Part shown: one piece after another, positions 47,701 through 59,700 of the stretch
Position numbering within the stretch: the first letter of the stretch is position 1
Layout: the number at the start of each line of letters is the position of its first letter
Assembly (NCBI RefSeq): GCF_958450345.1
Contig: NC_088780.1
Span: 170,420,726 to 170,484,725 of the forward strand
Reading direction: 5' to 3'
Source: Calliphora vicina
Taxonomy: Eukaryota; Arthropoda; Insecta; Diptera; Calliphoridae
DNA: 64,000 nt
Notes under the pieces: model-generated
Seen by the model: only the letters and a program-made list of their open reading frames with translations
Database searches by the model: none
What the model was told of the DNA's origin: nothing
Translations under genes and position numbers: made by a program

Positions 47701-50700
47701 GATGATTCTGTAGACTTTTCTTTGGTCTTAACCTTTTTAATTTTCTTAATGGTAGATATTGGTTTTTCGTTGATAACATCATCATTAGTACTAGTATCAT
47801 GAATCTCATCCTCCTCATGAGATCGTATTGTTGATAGTATTTGAAGTTCTTGCAATATTTTATCGGCCAACTGGTTTTTATCAACTTTGTTCTTTTCATC
47901 CAAGTCTCTTGATCGCGATAGACTTCTACGGTTATATTTTAAAGCTTCCTGATTTGAAGTATTACTATTAGTATATTCTGAAAGTAGTTCAACGCTCTTA
48001 TTGCGGACGTGCCGGGATATCTTTAATTTCAACGGAGCGTCGGTAACAACTGTTTCACTCTCTCCGGAGTTTGGTATTTGATTAAGGTCCACCGGTAGCT
48101 CCTCAAGTGGAATCTCAAAGAAATCTGGACGTACTAAGCGTGATATACGGCGTTGTGTTGGTCGTCTAATGGTAGAATCTGTGGATGGTGGTGGCGAGAG
48201 TCTGCCGCTAGGAGGACGTCCAAGAGTAGCACAACCAGATGCTATTTCACTAGGACATATTTTCGTACCGCTTTTTTGAGATGTATCCTTAGATATTTTA
48301 TTTACATATGGAGAATAGTATCTGTACTTATCATTTATATCACTATTGTACAATGATGAGAAGTCTTTGGAGGTTTCGTCGTTGCTTTTACTCTTGCTGT
48401 GAATTTTTTGCGTGGAAGAGGAAGCGGCGATTTTATCTTTTGTAATGTCAGTACATTTATCAGTATTTGTTGTTTTGGTATAATCAATTTCTTTCAATTC
48501 TTCTAGCTCAACCGGTTCATTAGCTGGCTCGATATTCCGGCCACTGCTTTGACTGCGTTTGTATACTTTAACCGATGAATAATTTTGATTTGTTTGTACA
48601 CTTAGTGTTCGTGACAATTTGCGGGCCTGAGTAGGCGGAAGCTTTGCTAATAATTGCTCTTGAAAGCATTTTGGAAGTCCAGGTGCAATATTTGATAAGG
48701 TTTCAAGATCTTTCTTACTTAACCGTAGTCGCGATAAATCCAAATCAGCCAAGTCGAGAGGTTCTTCCATATCATCGCCAGCACTTCCAGTGGAGGAAGC
48801 ATTGGATTTTTTGTTTATCTTTATTTCTGAAGATTTATTGCCTGAAAATAAGAGTGTCAACTTTGAATTAGCGTACAATCAAACTGAATGGCTAAATGCA
48901 CACCTGTAAATAGCTATAATCCTATTAAATTTTGCCGCATATTTTATTCTTTTTATTTTAGTAGTTTTAAAGAATACTATTGAAAGACTTTGCAGATTGC
49001 TGATTAAATTTCGATTCTTGAAAAATATTACAATTTCGAAATTATCCATTAACCACGCATATTTATTACAATCTTAATCGTAGTATTAGGTTGTTTAAAA
49101 GATGAGGATACTTTAATCAAAAATTAATAATCTGAAGGCAAGTTTGAATTAAAGAAAAAATTTTGGCATTTATTCTCAAATTAAACTTAAAAGCAAGGTC
49201 GGCTATGGTTAGCGGTTAACGTTACAGTTTCCTTTTTACTGTTTTAAATCGGTGGGCTACAAATATTTGGTCCATTTAATTATAAGATTAATTATATACA
49301 CATGTTGGCCAGAAACTTTTAGAGTTATAGTGCTTCACAACTCAAACTATCGTTTGATAAGATGCGATATGGTGTAGGTACAACAGGTATATGGTCAAAA
49401 ACCGATCGAATTCAAAAGGTGTGATCAATTTCGATCGATTCAAAAATAAACAATTGCTTAACCAAAGAAAGCCTGAAATTGTAGCACATTTATACATCAT
49501 ATCAAAATGGATTCCATCACATACCTGTAGGCAAAGTTTCAAATTCGTTCATTATAATCATTTCTACACATAAATATATGTACATCGAAGATATTTGAAT
49601 TTGAAAATAATTAAATCTAAGAAAAAAATGTTATGTGCAATTTATGTTCCACACTAAGAATAAGTTTTAAGAATATAGGCATTTCAGAAATAGAGAAAAA
49701 ATTCACATAATTGTGGAGAAAGATTTATTTCCTAGATCTATAGATTATAAACGGAGCAGAGATAACTGAGCGTAGAACTATATGTATGTATGTATTTCTC
49801 AAATTGTACCTAAAATGTAAATTTATCATGTTTATGTTGATCATATACGACGGTAAACAAATCATGATGCCATCTTGAAGTCCTACTAACACCTTTTTTT
49901 AGATCCAATTCACATTCTAACTTTCCTTATTTGGAAAGCCTCTGCTCTCCCTTCTAAAAGGTCGTTCACAATGACAACGAAAAGACCCTGAAAACATTTT
50001 GTTATAGCTAGTGAGAGCAAAGGGCGCGCCCTAATGTTAAAATTAATCAATCTTTTTTAAATGAGTGGATTTGTTGGGTTGTTTTTTGCGATAGAAATAT
50101 TTAAGTACAATGTGCATTTAATCCAAACAGAGATTTTATTTTATTGATTTGTTTATAATTCGGTTATGGTTTTGAAAAACTGTATATTCTATAAGATAAA
50201 TTAAAACAAAACAATTATGGGTATGTATATCGTTTTTAGAATTCTAAAAATATATGTATGTATTTATGTATAATTATTTTAACTACTTACCTTCTACATT
50301 TAAAATTTCATTGAACAACTAAAAGAATTGTGAATGAGTTTGAAAGAGACACTTGATCATCTCTCCGAGTGATATAAAGCCAATCGTCGATGAATGATAT
50401 TAAAACATAGCAAACATTATTAGCAAAACAGAAAGGAACATTTTAAAAAATAATTCATGCAAACAACAATACAAAATTCTATTGGAATTAGATATAATTT
50501 TCTTTATTTATTAAATTTTTTTTTTTATTCTGGAAGACAACATAACAATAAATAAATATGTATGTAGTTTTTTAAAATATTTGTTTTTTTGTAATTCGTT
50601 AAGATATTAGTGAAATTGACATAAGTATTTACTAATAATTATATAACATATATAAAAAGAAAACATTTTAATGTGTTTTATATAAAAATAGTTAATGAAT

Positions 50701-53700
50701 GTTATGAATATTTAATAAAAATGTAATATGTAATAATTAAATTGAACAATTTTCTATAATATTTAAAATACAAACGTACATACATACATACATACATACA
50801 TACATACACACATGTACTTATGTATATACAGAAGACCTGATCTTCAGAAATAGATTAGCTTTGAATGGATTTTATTTTGTTCGTTTGAAGCTAAAACTAA
50901 ATTTATTAAATGTTGTGAAATCGGGTATACTTGGTGGTTGGTTCTCGTTTTACGATTGGCCTCAAATTTTGCATCAGTTAGTTTTAGCTACTAAAGAAGA
51001 AAATAAGATCCATACAAAACAAATCTATTTTTACGTACATACATACATATGTAAAGAAATTGTTGTCCGTCGAATTATAAATACATACATACATATGTAT
51101 GTACATAAAACAATGTATATGTAGTATGTACATACTTATGTATATGAATTTCTACATACGTATGTACATAATTTGTAATAGAGCAAACACAAACTCTAAT
51201 GTGTGAAAAAATTAAAATTTTTCTTAATATGTTTGCAAATTTATTGCCAAATTTTATATAACATGCATCTTTGAATCCCAAGTTCGGTTCACTTTACAAA
51301 TTGATAAAACGAATAATTTTAATATACAAATATGTTTGATAAATTTTGAACTAAAAAAATATGTTTGTCTGTATAAAATTTGTTAATATCGCTAAATGTT
51401 AAAAGCTTATATAATTTTCTTAGTACCTACGAAGAAACAGGTTCCAAAGAAATCTTTAATTTCGAAATATGTATGTATAAAAGTAAACCAATTTATTCTA
51501 ATTTGACATGTTCAATTAATGTTTTTTTGGTATTTTTTTTTTAATTTTACGTCAACGAAATCTAATGATATCATATGGTTGGAATACATATCAGAAATCT
51601 GTTTTTATTGAAAATTGTTTTTCTTTTGAATCTAATTACGCAGTCAGTAGTTTTTGTTTTGAAGAAATAAAGACTTGAATGAATAATTTGCTGTATAAAA
51701 ATGTCTTTATACCACTCTCTCAAGGAACTTAGTATATATTAATTGTATGAAATTGTAATGTGGATTTTAAAATACGTGTGTATGTATTCTTGAGTGGCAT
51801 TTTTAGAATATTGTATTGTGGAATATATATTTTTTTACCACCACATAGATTTCTGAGAACCGATTAAGGATATGCCTAACACTTATGCGGTGCAAGTTTT
51901 AACTCTTTCAGCACGGTTTTTTGTGTATAAGTTTAAAATCAAAACAATTTCATTTTTACTTTAATCAAGGTTAGTTTATTATAAAAAGTAAGAAAAAATT
52001 AATCAAAACATGAAAAAACCATCCCATTCCAAGGTTTTTTTGTGGATTGAAGTGGTTAGTTACCAACCACCGTGGCGGTTGGCATTAAAAATAACTATGA
52101 TCAAAATTTTTGTTTCGTATAAATTTTTTTGGAAATTGAATATTTTTGACAAAACAACCGAAATATCAAAGTAACACTGAATTCGATGATCAATAAACAC
52201 TGTGCTTTTCTTTATTGAATGCGTGAAAGTCTCTTAAAAACACTGATTTTTACAATATTTTCAAACGGCAAAGTTTTGCAAAAAAAACATAAACGATGAC
52301 TTCAAACAATATAATTGTTAAGTTAAATGGCAATAGATGCCAATAAACTATGTTTTAAAGACTATAGAAAATGTGGTTAGTATACTAACCACCAAACCGC
52401 AAAGAATTGACCCAAATTAAAAAAAAAAATCTCGGTTTCAAAAGGTTTTATTGTTTAAAACTACACCATTTCCAATTGTATTTCAGAAATATCTAATTGA
52501 ATTTCAGAAATTTCTAATTATATTTCAGAATATTCCAATTAAATATAATTATACTTTCCATTTTATTTCAGAATTTTGCAATTGTCTTTCAGAAATTTCC
52601 ATTTGTATTTCAGAAAATTCCATTGGTATTTCTATAAGAATATTCTGAAATACAAATGGAAATTTCTGAAATACAATTGGAAAATTCTGAAATACAATAA
52701 TTGTATTTCTAATTATTAGAAAGTTGTTAAATTTATTAAATGGAAAATTCTGAAATTCAATAAGAAATTTCTTAAATATAATTGGAAATTTCTGAAATTC
52801 AATGGGAATTTTCGGAAATATAATTAGAAATGTCTGAAATACAATTGGAAATGCTGTAGTACAATCTGAACGTACCTTTAGAGTTTTTTAATATGGCTTA
52901 AACTTGCACTACATCTATTGAAATAATAATTCGAATTGGAAACCGCCAGACAAAAGTTATTCTATCTACATAACGTCCCTAAATAACAAAGAAATCAAAA
53001 TTGATTTTTTGTTCTGATACAGTATATCAAATTACAAGAAGCAAAAAAGCAGGAAGACCAAACTAATCGGTAGTATTAGAGTTTCCAAAAAACCGAAATA
53101 AAAAGATGACACGGTTTCAGTTTAAAAAAAATTAATTCCTCCTCGTAAAGGAGGGATTTTGTTAATTGACAGAAAATGGGATCAATATTTGTAAATGAAT
53201 TGGTAATATTCTTTATTTCAAGGTTTAAAAATATGAATAGTTCTTTGCATCAAATTAATTTAATACAATTATTATGACAAATGAATCTTTTCAATGACAT
53301 TTTTACTATTAATATTTCTTCTTGTACACCTAGCGTATTTTCACCATTTAAATTTAAAAAAAAGAAATAACTAAAACCGAAGAATAATTGTTGGTTTTCG
53401 ATTTGAAGCCATTAAAAACTGCCAACACACGGATATCGTTATATGGACTTCTTCTCTACATAGGTTCGCAAATTAAAATTAAAATAATGGTTAATTTTTG
53501 ATCATTCATGCAATGAATTGTCATTTTTTGAATACCATTCATTTTGCACAAAATATGTATGGAATTAAAATTTTAATGAATTAAAATTTATTGAATGCAT
53601 TAATTTTACTAAAACAATGATTTGAAATCATCATGTATTGAATATTCTTGAATGCATTCATTCACTTTACTTAAAATATGAATGGAATTAAAATTTTAAT

Positions 53701-56700
53701 GAATGATGAATTTATGATTGAAATAAAGAATTAATTAATTAATTCAAATTTCAATTCAATGCATATTTTGGCAAACTGAATGCATTATATGATTTTAATT
53801 CAATTCATTGTTTTGCATTTTTTAAACTTTTTAAATTTTTAAAATACATATGGGCAAATCCTGCGTGACGAACGTTTCATTCGTACACGTTTTCATATTT
53901 AAATATGAACATTTTTTGGTTTTTCAAATAAGATATCTCCAACATATACTATACGCTATATTGATATTTAAGTGCAATTCCAAATGGCATAAGATATTAC
54001 CTTTTAATTGCCATTTCTTGCGAAATAATTGATCGCAGTTTTGTGACGCACGTTACAAAAAAAGTAACACTAAAAGTTGAAGTGTTTTTTTTTTTCGTAA
54101 TTTTATCGAATTTTGCACAATAAAGCACACAAAATCTTATTCCTAAAAGAAAGATGAATGAAAGAGAATTCTAATATAACTTATTTGCAAAAAATTTTGT
54201 GACGCACGTTACGTGACGCTCGTTACAAATTATCCAGATGCTTGAAAATTATCTCGTTTTCCGTGAGAAGTTGTGAAAAATTCCATTCAAAGTGAAATTA
54301 CTCAGAATTAATCTGTATTTAAATTGAATGGTCAAAAATATAGCTGTTAACACTTAAGAAATGATAAAAACACATTTTTTTGTATAAAATTAAGAAATCT
54401 GAGCTAGTGTTGGATTTGGTAATAATTTTTGTATGAATGACCATCGAAATACATTTTGTTTATATTTAAAATATAATATACATATCTAATCTAATATTAC
54501 AATGAAAAAATTACAAGTTTGATTCATTTAAAAATTTTTTTGTTGGTAGACTGTTTCTGGGACTTGCCCATATGTATGTATCTTAAATTTGTTTTCAGAT
54601 AAAAGTTAAATTCGTGATAAAAATTATTATATTTTTTTCATTTAAAACATTTCGAAAATGTTAGTTAAGATAGGTTGGTTTGTATTTTAGGTGTGTATAT
54701 GTATGTATATAGGACGATATACATATATATATATAAAAAAACTTACATACATATGTGTATCGGGGGTTTATATTGAATAAGTGCTAGCAGTATGTATGGA
54801 TAGACGTTTTTGAATATAAGCCCCCGATGTATTTACATACAGTGACAACATAAATAACAACAAAAACAAAAAAACTTCAATGATTCACACTTCATTAATA
54901 TTCGGTTTTTTTTGCACATATATCATTATTGTTTAAATACAAATTTAAAAAAATAATTGAATATCTGGTTGTATAGCCCTTATTTATTATGACCTCAGAA
55001 GGACAATTTGGAATATTTTAAAAAACATTTTGCAATTAATCAACACAGATTTTATCCCATTCTTCCGCAGCCTTTTTTTTGAGTTAGTTTTTAAAAGAAA
55101 CGGGATTTCCGCGGACTCGACGGTCTAAATAGTCCCATAAATTTCCTATGGGATTCATGTCTGGGGACTGAGCAGGCGTATTGTATTAATCACTTTTGGA
55201 CAATTATAAAGCAACCATTCACGAACAACGTGGGTTTTATGCTTAGGGTCGTTGTCCTGATACAATTCAAAAGTTCTTGCAATTCCCATTTTTTTATGCC
55301 GATTGTAATTATCTCTCAAAATGTTCAAATAAACATCCTTGTTTATTTGAACATTTTGAGAGTTTCCCTACCCCTTTCGCTGAAATGCAGCCCCAACCAT
55401 TACAACCATGCTTAACTATTGGAGTAATATTTTTTACCTTTTAACTCCTAATTCGGTTTCCCCCACACCATAGGTTTTCCATTACTTCAAAAATAAAAAG
55501 TACTTTTATCCCAAAAAACTAGCGAAAAATTACCTATTTTCTATTTTTCAAATTGAAATGCATATAACTTTGGACTCGGTAATGAGTTTTAAAAAATTCT
55601 TTTTTTGTTTGTCATATACATTTGTTGTTAATCCAATAAAAATGGAGAAAATCGGGAAATATTTGGTCCCGCTGTTATCAAAAAACAGGAGTAGGGTGGG
55701 TAAAAATTTTGAAAATTTAATTTTTAAATGCGAAGATCTCTTAAGCTATAAGAGTTAATTGATAGCTAAGACAAGGTTTTTTGTAGTGGTCGACGAGGAG
55801 ATTCTATACATGTATTTTTCTTTTAAATCAGAGAGCAAACGAAAAAATAGTATTGTATTAAATATTTAACATACCAAGGTGTCCTACTTTGGGAACCCCT
55901 GCCCGCGCCCTTGGTGGGCTCATGAGGTCCTAGTTCAAAACTTCAATTCGTCAATATTTCCTCTTTTCGCATGTCAAATTTCAATAAAATCGGACCAACC
56001 GTTTAGAAGTTACAGATTTATTTCGCTCTTTATTTTTCTACACCACTGTGCAGCGCCCTCTAGCGTGAGTTTTATGTAAAAATAAATATCAAAAATTGAT
56101 TCCCCGACCCCAAAAATAGTAAGATACCACAACTTTCCGGGATAATAAAAATAAATAAGCATTGTTTTATCAAATTTTTAATGATTTTTTCATGTTAGCC
56201 AGCGTTCCAAAATCACTAACTTCAAATGCGTGTAAACAAAATCTAGCGCTGAACTAGAAAAAAGCCTTGAGGGTTTTGTTATGGAAAACGTAAGCTTTCA
56301 TTTGCTTTTGGTTTCATCCCATTCCGATTCGAAAAGTTCGATTTTGTGTCACAGTGATATTAATGAAGCATGCGTTTATTTCTGTAGTATTTTAGTAACT
56401 TATTATTTTAAAATAGATTCACTCAATATTAATTAAAACCAATTAGTGAAAAGTTAGCTCTAAATATATACCTTTAAGTAAAAAAATAAACATTAACAAG
56501 ATGTCATTATATTCATTGAGAATTTTCGGATTTCAGAAACTGATATATAAAAACCGAATATTAATGAGAGTCACTGTACGTATGTATGTAATTTGATGTC
56601 TAAGTATATTTTAGTAGTAAAATAATATGTATGTATGTATGTATAAGTAGTAGTAGTAATACGTAGTATAAAATAATAATAATAATTTAAAAATTTGTAT

Positions 56701-59700
56701 TTAACGATTTAATCGAATTTGTTGTTTGAAGACTTGTTATTATTTTGGGTTTAGTCGTTGTTGTTGTGGTAGTAGTAGTGGTAGTAGTACAACAAGAAGA
56801 GGAACTTCGTAAGCTATTAGGGACATGCGTTTTTGAAGGAACGATGAATAAATTGGCTGCAAAAAGCATAAACAATAAAATTATATTGAGCAAAATTAAT
56901 AAAGAAAAGTAATAAAAACAAAATAGAAATAAAAATAAAAACAAAAACAAAATAACACAAACAATTGTAAGCATTTTGGGAGAGATACATGACTGATGTT
57001 TCGTTCGTTTTAATACGACATTGAGACATTTGATCATTTTTAATTTCATTTATTTTGTTAATAAGTAGCGTTTTTAATATTATTATTATTATTAATTAAT
57101 TATTAATAATTTTTGAGTTTTCTTGCATCGTATTCAAAGTTTTGGACATTTTTTATTCACTTCCATAATTTTCATAGTTTGTAAGTACATACATAAAAAT
57201 ATGTATGCTTGTAAGTATGTTTGTATGTATGTATGTAGTATGTATAAAATATTATAAACAACTTAATGCATACATTTTATAATATTAATAGAAATGTGTA
57301 ATAACAAACATTGCAAAATTGCAATAGCAATCAAAATTCACAAATAAACTTTTGTAAACAATATAATATAATTATCAATTCATATACATATACATATTTA
57401 TATGTATGTATATATTTATTTATTTATGTAAAACTATACATTTAAAAAAAAGCCCAGAACTCAGAAATTTGTTTTTGTTTCCAGTGTTAGTTTAATGAAC
57501 ATATTCAAATATTGATTAGATCTGCCGCCTGTTGCATTCTAAATTGCAAATTACAAACATCTAAAGTGAATATTGAATACGTTAATGATCCTGCAGATCT
57601 AATCAATAATATTTTTTTATTTAATTTTAAGTGGGCTGCAACAATTAGTAGTAATTTTAATCTCAAATATTTTTGTTATAATTTTTCATTAAAAAATATA
57701 TAAAATAAACAATAAATAAAAAGGTTTTAGTTTAAAATAAAGTGGTACGAGATAACGCCAACAAAAACAACAAATATATTGTTTATTAAACTAAAGTAGT
57801 ATGTAGTAGTAAGTAGTAGGAGTAGTATAAAAAGGTATACAATTTGAATAAGTTAATAAAAAAAATATACATTGTGTTAGATTTAAAAAAAAAAATTAAA
57901 ATATTTTTTAATAAAAACAAATTTAAGATAGCAGGGCCGTTATTGCAATGTACGGAGCACGATTCGCGTGAAATGGTTGTGGATGATTGATTGCCATATA
58001 CAAATTTCAATATATTTACATTTCCTTTATTCAATAAATAATACAAAATAAAACATAAAACTTTTGATTTAAAAAATATTACAATTTCATATTTATTATT
58101 TCATTAATGTTTCAAAATATGTTTATACACACACATATCTAGGTATATTAATATTCTAGAAATTATTTTTAAATTCTTAAATATTCAAAAATAAGAAAAT
58201 CAACCATTATCATTAAAATTACATAATTATATATTTTAGCCATACACATCCATACAAACACACCCACACATATGTATATACATATATGTTTACATATGTA
58301 TGTGTGACCGTTAAAATAAAAATCCGATAGATTTACGGCTGTGTATATGGTATGAACAGTAGAGTGCTCAAAAAAATTAAATTGTAAAAACCCGTTCTGT
58401 AAAATATTAGGATAACGTCGCACAACGGCTCTGAATTTTTCACATGCAATTACAATTTTTGTAATTTACATCTCATTAGACCACATTTTGATTATCTTAC
58501 ATTAAAAACAAAATAATTATTTAATGGAAAAATTTTTGCAAAAACTGAAAAAACAAATATATATTTTACGCCTTGTAATTGCATCTCCAAACTTCAGAGA
58601 CGTTGCGCCACCAGTTAACGTGGTACGGAACGTGTTTCTACAATCCATAGAACAATTCTAGATGGCGGGTGGCCTGTACCTTGATATTTCATCGGCCATA
58701 CAATCTTGAAGCACTCGAATGTACAATACAATATACATTAGGGTGGGCCGATTTGTAAGGACAAAAATTTGCCGATATTGTGTCATCGATTTTTCGATAG
58801 CTTTGACATGAAGAAAAAAAAATTTATTGATTTATTTTTTTAAAAATATTTACGGTAATATTTAAAAAAAAACCTAAAAATAAAAGTTGAGGAAAAGTAA
58901 TTTTTTTAACATTTCTGAAATTTGATTTTTTTGATATGTCGTTGTGGAATTTTTTTCCTCATGCCAAATGCTATCGAAAAATCGATGGCACAGTATCGAC
59001 CCACCCTCATATACATAAAAGTTATAATTTTAATTAATTATTGCTGTCATTCAGGTAAAATTAAGTTTTATATTTAAAATACATACGCACATATTGTTTG
59101 CATACTGGTCTCAAATGTGTAGAATTAATGTCCTTGCAATAATGCTTATACTTATAATTTTGTTATTTTAACTCTAATTTACTAGAGCCTCTTTACACGA
59201 TCCATACGTATCTTATATCAACATTTTACTGCGACTACTGTTGCATAAATCTTATCGTGTAAACAGAACGTTAGTAGTAGTGTTGAAGGATTCGGCAATT
59301 GAAATGTTACAAAATGATATCTTTATAAATTGAAAATTTAAGTCAAAATTGGCAAAAAAAAAGCTAAGCATTATGGTTATTTTATTCTAGAGAAAATAAC
59401 GTACAAGTTCCTTTGCCCTTTTAAACTCTAGTATTTTCAAATAATTGGCATTGTTGCAATCGATATTATCAGATAAAATGGTGTAACACTTCAATTGGTG
59501 CGCCCTATACATATGTTGATATACATACAGTGGTGGCCAGCTAATTAGGGACAAAATTGTTTGTTAATTCCATGTGGTTCTTAATTAATTTTTAAAATAT
59601 ATATGCAAAATACACAAGTGTGTTTTATTTAGCTGTGTCAATTCATACACATACGATTTTTCTACAACTTGACCAAATTAATTTTTTTAAATGAACTTGT

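Larger units (their letters stand above)
54840..56576 (-). mobile_element. Tc1-like transposon relic
   Basis: Ends CAGTGAC, inverted, TA-flanked (54838-54839, 56577-56578). Inverted subterminal words ATTAATATTCGGTTTTT occur in both arms. A broken transposase lies on the minus strand at 54990-55545; the stretch 55560-56360 looks like a later insertion. Confidence 0.75.

Noticed and set aside
47320..47802. + strand frames rich in Val, Phe and Ser
   Set aside because: Shadows of the Ser/Thr/Lys-rich coding exon on the minus strand.
48842..48878. Met start of the 1350-codon minus-strand frame
   Set aside because: It is the open end of an intron before a clear acceptor; an upstream exon matches in phase.
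57512..57703. Short frames around the 57510-57608 hairpin, including a phase-1 frame on the minus strand (GSLTYSIF...)
   Set aside because: The acceptor-like CTGCAG is part of the hairpin arm and the frame lacks any other support.
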